Shown piece after piece: positions 1 to 7,971 of a stretch of DNA of 41,690 nt. The DNA comes from Bacteroidota bacterium (lineage in GTDB: Bacteria; Bacteroidota; Bacteroidia; Chitinophagales; Saprospiraceae), in NCBI GenBank assembly GCA_020160935.1, contig JAIUPL010000039.1, forward strand, positions 1-41,690. Reading direction: 5' to 3'. Within the stretch, counting starts at the first letter, position 1, and every line of letters starts with the position of its first letter. The position numbers and the translations under genes were made by a program. The notes below the pieces were generated by a model. It saw only the letters and a list, made by a program, of their open reading frames with translations. It did not search any database and was not told where the DNA came from.

Positions 1-25
1 GGGGGGGGGGGGGGGGGGGGGGGGG
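1..25. other. Poly-G run at contig start
   Basis: Twenty-five consecutive G residues open the window with no transition into the following sequence. The run does not belong to any gene. It is most easily explained as a sequencing or assembly artefact at a contig end (poly-G is a known false call in two-colour sequencing chemistry). A real homopolymer cannot be excluded from the sequence alone. Confidence 0.7.
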
Positions 26-52
26 CAGTAGTTCTATGAGGCTTGTTCCGGT

Positions 53-961
53 TTAATGCGCCAATTTCCGCAATGCCTCCCACACATCCCCGTAATCATA
101 CGTCTCCACATTCCGCCAGAAATCCAGCGTTTCGTTGAGTTGCGACAGCGACGATACGCCGAGCAGTATGCCGCTGAAACGCGGATCAAGCACCGTGTAA
201 ATCAGCCCCAGGTGGTTCATGGTTTTTAGCGGCGGGCGTACAAAATCGGTATTCAGTTTGGGCAACATTTCCCGCAGGCGTTCGAGCAAGGCCGCTGACG
301 ACTCCGGATTTCCGCCGCGTCGCAGCAAAGTGCTGTTTTCCGGATAAAGCCCGTCGATTTTAACGCCGCCAGCATTGATACCATATGCATAAAAATGGTG
401 GCTACCCTGTTGGAAAAGCGGTTCGTAACGCGCCACGTCCGACTGTAACAGGTTGTTTTTCAATTGAATATCAAACGCGAGTCCCAGGTCGTCATTGGCC
501 CGGGCGTATAAATCGGGGTACGCAATGCCTGATAAACCAGGCGTCAGTGCGTGTTCATCTTGCGCTTTTGCAAGCGATTCCAGCGAGGCGCGTATTTCCC
601 CTATGTCAGAGCGATTGTCCCAATGTATCATCAGGCAGCCCAGGTTTTGTCCGAATATACGGCTGTACTCATCGGCCATCATCAGGATGAAAGACGGCGC
701 CAGGTTGACCTCTGGCGTGCGCATGTTGTCGAGGCTGCCGACTTTCATCGTAATGTGCAAATCGTGCAATCCATGAGCCTGTACGTATTCATGCAGTATT
801 TTTTCGGAAGCCCGAAAATCTTCGGGGTTCTTGTTGATCGGATAATTGGTGGCCGCATCGACACGTCGATGGCCTGCTTTCAACCAGCGGTCGAGCAGTT
901 GAAAAGCATCCTGGCGGGAAACGTTCCAGCCCCATTGAGCGGTACCGAGTGTGAGGTGCAT
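53..961 (-). CDS. Aldo/keto reductase family oxidoreductase
   Basis: A 302-aa NAD(P)H-dependent carbonyl reductase of the AKR (TIM-barrel) family; substrate unknown, presumably cytoplasmic. The AKR catalytic tetrad is visible: Asp35 and Tyr40 in RVDAATNYP, Lys73 in TMKVGS, His113 in LMIHWDN. The C-terminal stretch LLGVSSLSQLNETL is the usual AKR cofactor-binding region. I start at the ATG at 961. The frame stays open 17 codons further upstream, but those codons (Lys/Thr/His-rich) are translated from the neighbouring inverted repeat and are not AKR-like. The gene ends 52 bases from the contig start and is complete. Confidence 0.85.
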   Translation of the reverse strand: MHLTLGTAQWGWNVSRQDAFQLLDRWLKAGHRRVDAATNYPINKNPEDFRASEKILHEYVQAHGLHDLHITMKVGSLDNMRTPEVNLAPSFILMMADEYSRIFGQNLGCLMIHWDNRSDIGEIRASLESLAKAQDEHALTPGLSGIAYPDLYARANDDLGLAFDIQLKNNLLQSDVARYEPLFQQGSHHFYAYGINAGGVKIDGLYPENSTLLRRGGNPESSAALLERLREMLPKLNTDFVRPPLKTMNHLGLIYTVLDPRFSGILLGVSSLSQLNETLDFWRNVETYDYGDVWEALRKLAH

Positions 962-1143
962 TTTTTCGTGTTTTTGTGTTTTGGTGTTTTTGTGGGGCTT
1001 CGCTCTTGGCATTTATGGATGGTTTGGTCTTGTTCGTGTTTTTTCCATTCAAACGAGAACTTTCAAACAAACTTATACCCCTACAAGTCCCAAGAGCGAA
1101 GCCCCACAAAAACACAAAAACACTAAAACACTAAAACACCCAA
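961..1143. repeat. Word-palindrome P1 (GTGTTTTN words)
   Basis: Inverted repeat filling the gap between two minus-strand genes. The left arm (about 961-1010) is made of GTGTTTTN octamers. The right arm (about 1090-1143) is the complementary AAAACAC words, with different last bases and copy number. The inner stem 984-1009 / 1090-1115 is a perfect 26 bp; the loop is about 80 nt. Confidence 0.85.
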
Positions 1144-1145
1144 AC

Positions 1146-1862
1146 CTACTCCTTCTTCCCCTTCAGCACCCGCATCGCCTGAATATACTGTTTTGCCAGT
1201 CGGGGAATATTTACCTTGCTACCCGTGGTATCGTCCGTCCATTTCACGGGCAACTCGCACATTTTCAGGCCTTTCCATTCGGCAACGGTCAGCAGTTCGG
1301 TACTAAAAAACCAGCCGTTCGACACAGCCCCGCCGTCCATCAGGGGCTGAACCAGATCGCGGCGCAGCCATTTGAACCCGCACATGCCATCGGAAAAGCG
1401 AACGCCGAGGTACATTTTGAGCATTAAATTGAACACACGTGAAGTGATTTCGCGCTTGAGGGTTCGGCCGATTACCCGCGACCGACGGTGCAGGCGGGTG
1501 CCGTACACCAGGTCAAAACCTTCGGTAGCCAGCGCATTATACGCCTGAATAAAATGCGGCAAGTCGGTAGCCAGGTCGAGGTCCATATACCCCACCATGT
1601 CGGCATCGCTTTGTGTCCAGGAAGTTTTCAGCGCCAGACCGACGCCTTTTTCCGGCACGCGAACCAGGCGGAGTTCGGCGAGTTCGGCACAGAGTTTTTC
1701 CGCGATGGCGCGGGTATCGTCGGTACTTCCATTATCAGCAATCACAATGCGCCACTGCCCCTTTTCGGGGAAATGCTGCTGTAAAAAGGCATACAGGATG
1801 CGAACCTGTCGGTCCAGCGTTTCGGCTTCATTGAGTACGGGAATGGTAACGTCGAAAGTCAT
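1146..1862 (-). CDS. Family 2 glycosyltransferase (dolichyl-phosphate mannosyltransferase-like)
   Basis: A 238-aa GT-A fold glycosyltransferase of family 2 that would move a sugar from a nucleotide-sugar to a lipid or polysaccharide acceptor; the acceptor is unknown. Visible: the N-terminal IPVLNEAETL segment, IADNGSTDDT, the acidic metal-binding DLDLATD, and GMCGFKWLRRD near the acceptor site. It has no membrane segments, as in the short DPM1-like members. The reading frame extends four codons upstream to a TTG. I choose the ATG at 1862 because a good promoter lies at 1897-1927 and leaves a leader of about 28 nt. It lies downstream of no other gene, so it probably starts its own transcript, which may continue into the aldo/keto reductase. 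Confidence 0.85.
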   Translation of the reverse strand: MTFDVTIPVLNEAETLDRQVRILYAFLQQHFPEKGQWRIVIADNGSTDDTRAIAEKLCAELAELRLVRVPEKGVGLALKTSWTQSDADMVGYMDLDLATDLPHFIQAYNALATEGFDLVYGTRLHRRSRVIGRTLKREITSRVFNLMLKMYLGVRFSDGMCGFKWLRRDLVQPLMDGGAVSNGWFFSTELLTVAEWKGLKMCELPVKWTDDTTGSKVNIPRLAKQYIQAMRVLKGKKE

Positions 1863-1896
1863 GTGCGCGCGCAAAGTGAAATACAGTAGAGCGCGG

Positions 1897-1927
1897 CAAA
1901 AGTAAGGCGACCGGGGTCAATGACAAG
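1897..1927 (-). promoter_or_regulatory. Bacteroidota-type promoter of the glycosyltransferase
   Basis: On the minus strand, CTTG (1924-1927) and TACTTTTG (1897-1904) are separated by exactly 19 nt. This matches the Bacteroidota consensus of a TTTG-like -33 element and a TAnnTTTG -7 element. Predicted transcription start is near 1890. Confidence 0.65.
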
Positions 1928-2146
1928 GCTGATTTTATTATTTGCATGTATTTCCTTTGGTCGTAGATTTTCATTTTATCGTCTGTTTTACATTACTTTG
2001 TCCGAAATTCCCGTATTGTCGACGACGAAAGTGCAAGTGGTGTTTTCCATACCCCCACTTTTGGCCGGTCAACAGGGGAATCACAACATATACACCCTGA
2101 TTGTGCGGCCATTCCCCCACACATCATTGATACAACCCACACAGAG

Positions 2147-2815
2147 ATGAGTGATCTTTTGAAAAAATTCAAGTCGGTTTTTATTGTTGAGGATGAAAGT
2201 GGCGCATCTGCCCAACCGGCCTCACCAGCACAAAGCAATCCGGTGGCACAATCCGAGGCGCCTGTTGCCGAGACACGGAGAGAAACTGCCGGCAGCGGTT
2301 CTGTTACCGATAAATTCGTACAGATTCTTTTGGGCGCCCTGGAAAAAAACAACCAGCAGGGGTTCGATTATTTCGAATTTCGGCAGGCGCTGAAAAACCT
2401 GGAAAAAATGCCCATGGACGAAGCGACGCGTTTTCACTCCGCTTATGCCATGGCACAAACCATGAATGTAACACCTGCCAAACTGGTAGAATCCGCTCAG
2501 TTTTATCTGAATATCCTGGCAGGCGAACAGTCCAAATTCAACGAAGCACATGCCCAGCAGCGCGCCAAACTCATCGGCAATCGAGAAGAAGAGGTGCGCA
2601 ACCTGGAAGCCATGATCCAGAGCAAAACCGAACAAATCAAACAACTGACCCAGCAAATTGAGGAACACCGCCGCAACAGCGAGCAGATTCGCAATGAAAT
2701 TGGAGACAGCACCGTAAAAATTGAAAATACCAAAGCCGATTTCGAAGCCACTTTCGCGAATGTAAGCGGCCAGATTCAGGCGGATATTGCCAAGATTCAG
2801 GAACACTTGAAATAG
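2147..2815 (+). CDS. Coiled-coil protein, first gene of envelope operon
   Basis: A 222-aa soluble protein that I do not recognise by name. It has a short N-terminal segment MSDLLKKFKSVF, an Ala/Pro/Ser/Glu-rich linker (about 20-50), a compact helical domain (about 52-125, containing FDYFEFRQAL), then a long heptad-like coiled coil (about 125-222). No signal peptide or membrane helix is visible, so it is probably cytoplasmic. It is the first of four same-strand genes with membrane and envelope features (to 6037), which suggests a partner or scaffold role for the PspA-like protein two genes downstream. Its stop codon TAG is followed without a spacer base by the inverted repeat P2. A weak -7-like TTACTTTG lies at 1993-2000. 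Function not assigned. Confidence 0.8.
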   Translation: MSDLLKKFKSVFIVEDESGASAQPASPAQSNPVAQSEAPVAETRRETAGSGSVTDKFVQILLGALEKNNQQGFDYFEFRQALKNLEKMPMDEATRFHSAYAMAQTMNVTPAKLVESAQFYLNILAGEQSKFNEAHAQQRAKLIGNREEEVRNLEAMIQSKTEQIKQLTQQIEEHRRNSEQIRNEIGDSTVKIENTKADFEATFANVSGQIQADIAKIQEHLK

Positions 2816-3001
2816 GGTTGAGTAGTTGAGGGGTTGAGTAGTTGAGGGGTTGAGTAGTTGAAGGATGAGAGGTTGAGATGTTCCCACTCAAAAAGTGGAC
2901 AATACTTTCCATTTCTTACACGGCCATTCCTCAACTTCTCATCCCTCAACTACTCAACCCCTCAACAACTCAACTACTCAACCCCATCAACCTTATCAAC
3001 C
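2816..3001. repeat. Word-palindrome P2 (nnGTTGAG words)
   Basis: Starts on the base after the stop codon. The left arm 2816-2880 alternates GGGTTGAG and TAGTTGAG octamers; the right arm 2929-3001 carries the complementary CTCAACnn words in different number. The loop 2879-2926 contains a small hairpin CCACT/AGTGG (2884-2898) and is related to the loop of P4. Confidence 0.85.
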
Positions 3002-3017
3002 AACAACACACACAACA

Positions 3018-3212
3018 ATGAACGACTTGATAAAAAACCCGATCGTAGCCTTCCTCGCCGGCCTGCTGGTGTTGTGGCTTGTTTTTTACTCCCTGAAAGT
3101 GGTGATCAGCCTCTTCTGGGTGTTTGTACTGGCATTCATCATCCTGTACTTCATCAACGACCGTTTCCGCCGCGCTGTCCGGATTTTCCTCAACAGCATT
3201 TTCAGCAGATAA
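3018..3212 (+). CDS. Small two-helix membrane protein
   Basis: A 64-aa protein that is nearly all membrane. One long hydrophobic stretch (about residues 9-45) is interrupted by a Ser-Leu-Lys turn and could form one kinked or two short helices. It is followed by a basic tail (RFRRAVR, IFSR) expected to face the cytoplasm. I start at the ATG at 3018. An in-frame ATG at 2895 would add 41 residues translated from the right arm of P2, which are low-complexity Ser/Thr/Pro/Gln and surely not coding. It sits between a soluble coiled-coil gene and a membrane-anchored PspA-like gene and is probably a subunit of the same assembly. No named family recognised. Confidence 0.7.
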   Translation: MNDLIKNPIVAFLAGLLVLWLVFYSLKVVISLFWVFVLAFIILYFINDRFRRAVRIFLNSIFSR

Positions 3213-3223
3213 TCGTTGGAATG

Positions 3224-3258
3224 CCCCTCAACTACTCAACCCTCAACTACTCAACCAA
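3224..3258. repeat. Half word-element (right arm only)
   Basis: CCTCAACTACTCAAC words of the P2/P4 family in C-rich orientation only, between 3212 and 3282. No G-rich left arm is present, so this is a solo arm. Confidence 0.7.
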
Positions 3259-3281
3259 CTTCACCATCAATACATCTAGAA

Positions 3282-4313
3282 ATGTCTGAATTACAACCGA
3301 TCAAGCCCAAAAGTTTTTGGGAGCGCCCGGAAGGCGTCACTGGAGGACTGTTCATGGCTGCCATCGTGCTCGGTGGCGGGTACCTGCTGTACCAGGCCCT
3401 TCCTACCCTGATTACACTGGCGCAAAACACCTTGTACCTGGCCGGCTTGCTGGCTGCACTGGCTGCCGTAGTTTACATGGTGCTCGATCCGAAAATGCGC
3501 AACCTCATTTGGTACATGTACAAATCGGTCATGCGCTGGTTCACCGGCATGTTTGTACAAATCGATCCGATCGGTATCCTCAAAAGTTATATCGACGACC
3601 TGAAAGACAGCCTGAGTAAAATGAACGGCCAGATCAGCAACCTGAAAGGCCAGATGTACAAACTCAGCGAAATGATCAAGCAAAACCAGCGCAACATCCA
3701 GAACAACCTCAGCCTGGCTGGCAAAGCCAAAGAGACGGGCAAGGATGCGATTATGGTATTGCAGGCGCGTAAAGCGGGTCGTTTGCAGGATTCCAATGTA
3801 AAACTGGAAGACCTGTACAAGCGCATGGAAGTGCTGTACCGTGTGCTGACCAAAATGTACGAAAATTCGGAAATCATGCTCGAAGACCTCTCCGATCAGG
3901 TGGTGGTAAAAGAGCAGGAGTACAAGGCCATCAAAGCCAGCCACTCGGCGATTCGTTCGGCGCAAGCCATCCTGAGCGGCAATTCCGATAAAAAATACAT
4001 GTACGACATGGCCCTCGAAGCCATGGCCGAAGACGTAGGCCAGAAAGTGGGCGAAATGGAACGCTTTATGGATATGTCCAAAAACTTCATGGACAGCATC
4101 GACCTGCAAAACGGCGTGTTCGAAGAAGACGGCCTGGCCATGCTGGAAAAATGGGAAAAAGAAGGCGTTTCTACCCTGCTGGGTGGCGACAAAGGCAAAA
4201 TTATCGCCAAAGCCAACAACCCCAACGACGTACTCGATCTGAATGCACCCGTTCAGGCGCCTGCCAAAGCCGAGCGTGGCGGCAATCAGTATGATTCGTT
4301 TTTTGAACAATAA
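3282..4313 (+). CDS. Membrane-anchored PspA-like coiled-coil protein
   Basis: A 343-aa protein. An N-terminal region with two hydrophobic segments (about 18-38 and 46-66) is followed by a long helical domain (about 85-300) that resembles PspA/IM30-type coiled coils in composition: many Gln, Lys, Met and Glu, with runs such as SKMNGQISNLKGQMYKLSEM. It ends in a short Ala/Pro-rich tail with NQYDSFFEQ. PspA-family proteins bind and protect the inner membrane under stress; here the extra anchor would hold the coil at the membrane. The family link is by resemblance only. The ATG at 3282 is chosen because the 22 upstream in-frame codons come from repeat words (PSTTQPSTTQP). Follows the 64-aa membrane protein by 69 nt and precedes the binding-protein/OmpA fusion. 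Confidence 0.7.
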   Translation: MSELQPIKPKSFWERPEGVTGGLFMAAIVLGGGYLLYQALPTLITLAQNTLYLAGLLAALAAVVYMVLDPKMRNLIWYMYKSVMRWFTGMFVQIDPIGILKSYIDDLKDSLSKMNGQISNLKGQMYKLSEMIKQNQRNIQNNLSLAGKAKETGKDAIMVLQARKAGRLQDSNVKLEDLYKRMEVLYRVLTKMYENSEIMLEDLSDQVVVKEQEYKAIKASHSAIRSAQAILSGNSDKKYMYDMALEAMAEDVGQKVGEMERFMDMSKNFMDSIDLQNGVFEEDGLAMLEKWEKEGVSTLLGGDKGKIIAKANNPNDVLDLNAPVQAPAKAERGGNQYDSFFEQ

Positions 4314-4320
4314 ACTGGTA

Positions 4321-4442
4321 GGGTTGAGGAGAGGAGTTGAGGGTTGAGAAGTTGAGATGTGGCCATTTAAGAAATGGAAAATATTGCCCATTTTTTTAAT
4401 GACCTCATCTCAACTTCTCAACCCTCAACTACTCAACTCTCC
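4321..4442. repeat. Word-palindrome P4 (GTTGAG words)
   Basis: Begins 8 nt after a stop codon. Left arm 4321-4359, right arm about 4405-4442, same word family as P2. The loop 4360-4407 aligns to the loop of P2 best in the reverse-complement direction (37 of 48 positions by hand, no gaps). Confidence 0.85.
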
Positions 4443-4471
4443 ACAGCCTCATCAACCAATCCTCACATCAC

Positions 4472-6037
4472 ATGGCACGATTAACCTCGTTTTCAAAATT
4501 CATCATAACCCTGCTGATTGTCGGCGGGCTTTATTTCATAGGCAGTTATTTTCTGAATAAAACCAAAACCGGGCAAGACCTGAAAGGCAAAGCCGCCAAC
4601 GAACAAACAGGTGGCGGGCTCTTCGGAGGTGGCTCCAAACCCGATGAAAATACCATCGGCGTAGGTGTTGTTACCTGGGGTGGTTATGCCGGCGGACAAT
4701 ACTGGAACAAAGGTTTTGCCGCCAATGAAGAAAGCCGATTTTTTAAGGAAAACGGTTTCAAGGTAGATTTTAAAATCCTCGACGACCCTACCGCCAGCCG
4801 CAATGCCTGGAAAAATGACGAAGTAAACCTGCTGTGGGCCACCATCGATGCGCTGCCCACTGAAATGCCCGGACTGGCCGACTACGACCCGGTAGTATTG
4901 TTCCAGGCCGACTGGTCGCGGGGTGGCGACGCCATCGTGGCACGCAGGGGCATTACTTCCGTAGGCGACCTGCGCGGCAAACAAATTGCCGTAGCCGAAA
5001 TGTCACCCTCGCACTCTTTCCTGATCTGGCTGCTCAGCGCGGCCGGCATGACTACCAACGACGTAAAAGTTGTAGGCGTGCCGTCGCCGGTAGAAGCCGC
5101 AGATGCATTCAAAGCCAATAACGTGGATGCAGCTGTTGTGTGGTCGCCATTCGACGAAGAATGTGTACAAAAAGTACCCGGCGCGCGCGTACTTCAAAGC
5201 ACCCGCAACGCTTCCAACATCATTGCCGACGTGTTTATTGCCAAACGCAAATGGGTGGAAGCCAACCGCGAACGCGTTCAGCAACTCTATGAAGGCTGGA
5301 TGAAAGGCGCCGCTGAAATCAACCGCAGCAGCAGCGCCAAACAGGAAGCCGCTGCCATCCTCGCCGACGCTTTCGACGGATTCACAAAAGACGATGCCCT
5401 GAAAGCCATCGACAATGTACGCCTCTGTACCCATGGCGACAACGTCAACTTCTTCGGCCTCAACCGCAGCAACTACAAAGGGGTAACGGGAGAAGACCTG
5501 TACAGCCGTATGACGAAAGAATACCGCAATGTCGGCGTACTCAAAAGCGGCGATGTGGTGCCGCCATGGTCAAAAACGGCCTGGTTCAGCACCGTTGAGC
5601 GTTCCAGCCTGAGCGGTCCGGAAAATGCTGCGGAAGGTCAAAAATCGTTTACCAGTATTTCCGAGAGTGAAGCAAAAGGTAAAGAAGCCGTCGCCACCAA
5701 ACGTGTGAGTATTTCTTTCCGCTCCGGAGAATTTATGCTCGACGACAATGCCAAATACATCGTCGACAATGAAATGGTGCCCATCGCCAAGGCATTTGCC
5801 AACAGCCGCATCCGCGTGGAAGGCAACACCGATAATGTAGGTAATGCCGCCGCTAACGTATCGCTGTCTAAAAAACGCGCACAAGCCGTGATCGATTACC
5901 TCGTGAAAGAGTACGGCATGCCACGCAGCCGATTTGTGGCGGTCGGCAATGGCCCCGACAATCCTGTCGCCGATAACGGCAGCGAAGACGGCCGAAGAAA
6001 GAACCGGCGGACGGACTTTGAATTGGTCGAGGAGTAG
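4472..6037 (+). CDS. Anchored NMT1/TauT-like binding domain fused to OmpA domain
   Basis: A 521-aa protein with an N-terminal membrane anchor (about residues 10-30, no lipobox), a Gly-rich linker, and a periplasmic binding domain of the nitrate/taurine/NMT1-THI5 type (about 60-340: VVTWGGYAGGQYW, then GDLRGKQIAVAEMSPSH and NNVDAAVVWSPFDEE). A C-terminal OmpA peptidoglycan-binding domain (about 415-521) shows VEGNTDNVG, SKKRAQAVIDYLV and NRRTDFEL. Binding domains of this class normally feed ABC importers, yet no permease or ATPase is nearby. The architecture therefore suggests a sensor or tether that reads a small molecule in the periplasm while holding the cell wall. Last of the four-gene operon. 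Domain calls are firm; the role is inference. Confidence 0.85.
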   Translation: MARLTSFSKFIITLLIVGGLYFIGSYFLNKTKTGQDLKGKAANEQTGGGLFGGGSKPDENTIGVGVVTWGGYAGGQYWNKGFAANEESRFFKENGFKVDFKILDDPTASRNAWKNDEVNLLWATIDALPTEMPGLADYDPVVLFQADWSRGGDAIVARRGITSVGDLRGKQIAVAEMSPSHSFLIWLLSAAGMTTNDVKVVGVPSPVEAADAFKANNVDAAVVWSPFDEECVQKVPGARVLQSTRNASNIIADVFIAKRKWVEANRERVQQLYEGWMKGAAEINRSSSAKQEAAAILADAFDGFTKDDALKAIDNVRLCTHGDNVNFFGLNRSNYKGVTGEDLYSRMTKEYRNVGVLKSGDVVPPWSKTAWFSTVERSSLSGPENAAEGQKSFTSISESEAKGKEAVATKRVSISFRSGEFMLDDNAKYIVDNEMVPIAKAFANSRIRVEGNTDNVGNAAANVSLSKKRAQAVIDYLVKEYGMPRSRFVAVGNGPDNPVADNGSEDGRRKNRRTDFELVEE

Positions 6038-6040
6038 TTA

Positions 6041-6244
6041 TCGGTTATTGGTTATCAGGGGTAGTAAGGGGCAAGGGGCGAGGGGCAAAAGGCAAAGGGC
6101 AAGGGGCAAAAGGCAAAGGGCAAGAAGCAAGAGGCAAATGGTGGCAGAAATATCAAATTTGCCCTTTGCCCCTTGCCTTTTGCCCCTTGCCTTTTGCCCC
6201 TTACCCCTTGCCCCTTACCACCCCTAATAACCAATAACCAATAA
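6041..6244. repeat. Compound word-palindrome P5 (RRRGCAA heptamers inside GGTTATT words)
   Basis: Lies between convergent genes. Inner left arm 6068-6137 is ten in-register heptamers of form RRRGCAA (one reads GGGGCGA). Inner right arm 6159-6214 is eight of form TTGCYYY (one reads TTACCCC). They are enclosed by outer arms of GGTTATTG / CCAATAAC words. Loop about 21 nt. Confidence 0.9.
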
Positions 6245-6245
6245 C

Positions 6246-7598
6246 CTACTGGCATCCCATGTCGTGCTGCGATTGCGAATCATTGTTCGGAAAGCAATTG
6301 CCCGACATGGTTACCGCAGGTGTGTAGCGCTTCATATTCGGGTCGTACAGGCCATTTTCTAGAAAATCAACCAGGTCGTTGATTTCGTTTTCCGTCAGGT
6401 TCAGCGGGTGCAGCAGCGGCGTTACCTGGCTGGTCGGCACTTCCGGGTTTTCCGGCAAACCGATATTGAAGTAATTCACCACATCGCGCAGTGAGGTTTT
6501 GCTGGCGCCGTGGAAATAGAACCCTACATTTTTCAGGTTGTACAGTTGCGGCACTTTGAATTTGTGCATATCCTCATCGCGGCCGGTAAAGCCACCGCGA
6601 CCCAGGTTGCGTTTGTCGGTTGGGCCCGTACGGAACACATCATATCCGCTTTGGTACAGGTTTTTCACACCGAGGGCAAAGAAACGGTGCGGCTGACTGT
6701 TGAGGGAAGGACTGCTGTGGCAACTGGAGCAGCCTGCTTTTCCGAAAAACAGCATAGCGCCATTTTTCTGCTCATTGGTCATGGCAGCCTTGTCGCCTTT
6801 CAGCCACAACTGGAATGGCGCTTCATTGGTAAGTATCGTACGGAAATAAGCGGCGATGGCAAATGCTGCCATTTTGCGCGTATAGCGCTGGCTTTCAGGC
6901 ACTTCCGGGAATGCGGCATCGAACATGGCTGTGTAGCCCAGCGAGTCGGTAACGGCTTTGTTTACCACCTGGCGGTGTACGATAAGTGCGCGGTTGTTGT
7001 TGGCTTCCAGGCCTTGCAGGCCGTCAAAATTGATTTCCACCAGTGTATCCTGGTGCCACACCGATTCAGTGCCTTCATTGGCGCCAAAAGAACCGAAAGT
7101 ACCCGCCCAGAGGGCATTGGTCACAAATGCTGTATTGATCACCGGCAATGGACGCGCACCTTGTGCATCTACCTGATCGCCGAGATACAAGGGATTTTTG
7201 TTGCGCCCCTCACCGCTAACACCAAATCCGAGAGCACCATCGGCTACGCCCTGGAAACGGCCTGCTGTGAACCCGCGCTCGGCATTGTGGCAACTGCTGC
7301 AGGAATAGGTTTCTTTTGAAACAGGATTGTTGGGTTCGAGCCCCAGGCCCGTTTCGTGAAACAACAGGCGCCCTAAAGTTACCTTGATCGGCGTGATCGG
7401 GTTTTTCACATCCTGATTGGGGATGTTGGCATAATCGTCGCTCTGCGGCAAAATAAAGTAGGAGTACGAACCTGATGGAGAGCGGCTGTTCAGGGTTTCT
7501 TCCAGGGCCTTGTCTTCCAGGATGGAGACTTCATGCACACAGGACAAGAAGTAGCCTGCAAAAGCAAGCAAGAGCAAAAAGGTAGAAGTTTTTTTCAT
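6246..7598 (-). CDS. Di-heme cytochrome c peroxidase / MauG-family lipoprotein
   Basis: A 450-aa c-type cytochrome of the bacterial CCP/MauG family, anchored outside the inner membrane. The signal peptide MKKTSTFLLLLAFAGYFLSC ends in a lipobox Cys. Two heme-attachment motifs CSSCH are present: CSSCHNAERG in the N-terminal half and CSSCHSSPSLN in the middle. The C-terminal signature LTENEINDLVDFLENGL is typical of the family. Such enzymes reduce peroxide or do heme-based oxidations; the substrate here is unknown. I chose the ATG at 7598 over an upstream in-frame GTG (7631) because it begins the signal peptide. Transcribed divergently from the lipoprotein gene at 7972. Confidence 0.88.
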   Translation of the reverse strand: MKKTSTFLLLLAFAGYFLSCVHEVSILEDKALEETLNSRSPSGSYSYFILPQSDDYANIPNQDVKNPITPIKVTLGRLLFHETGLGLEPNNPVSKETYSCSSCHNAERGFTAGRFQGVADGALGFGVSGEGRNKNPLYLGDQVDAQGARPLPVINTAFVTNALWAGTFGSFGANEGTESVWHQDTLVEINFDGLQGLEANNNRALIVHRQVVNKAVTDSLGYTAMFDAAFPEVPESQRYTRKMAAFAIAAYFRTILTNEAPFQLWLKGDKAAMTNEQKNGAMLFFGKAGCSSCHSSPSLNSQPHRFFALGVKNLYQSGYDVFRTGPTDKRNLGRGGFTGRDEDMHKFKVPQLYNLKNVGFYFHGASKTSLRDVVNYFNIGLPENPEVPTSQVTPLLHPLNLTENEINDLVDFLENGLYDPNMKRYTPAVTMSGNCFPNNDSQSQHDMGCQ

Positions 7599-7971
7599 TG
7601 ATTCAAAAATTACGGTACGTGATGTAGACACCAGCCTGAAGGATGAAGGCTGGCGATTCCATGAAAAATTCTATCATAAGCGGGATTAGTCACTTGCTAT
7701 CCTAACAAACAACACGCCGGAATTTGAAACTGTCATGTACATTACCAATTCCGAAGCCCGTTTCCGGTTTTTTAAGCAGAATTTAAGAAGTCGGAAACGA
7801 AAGAAATTCAAACCATTAAAAACCAATGACTTACGTCACTTTCGCGAATGATTTTTTTCACCATTGTTTAAATTGTTAAGGCCTTAACACGATTTGAACA
7901 CCCATTTAACAATATTTTAAAACCGCTTCGATCAAAATGTCCGATAGATTGTATCCAAAATTTTGCAGCAT
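7599..7971. other. AT-rich divergent intergenic region
   Basis: 373 bp between divergent starts, without a word-palindrome. I see a stem CGTTTCCG (7759-7766) / CGGAAACG (7792-7799) with a 25-nt loop, and an interrupted palindrome TGAC-TTAC-GTCA (7827-7838) that could be an operator. No convincing TAnnTTTG box was found. It presumably holds both promoters. Confidence 0.4.

Noticed and set aside
1-25. G-quadruplex or telomere-like element
   Set aside because: A pure 25-G run exactly at the window start is more likely a sequencing artefact.
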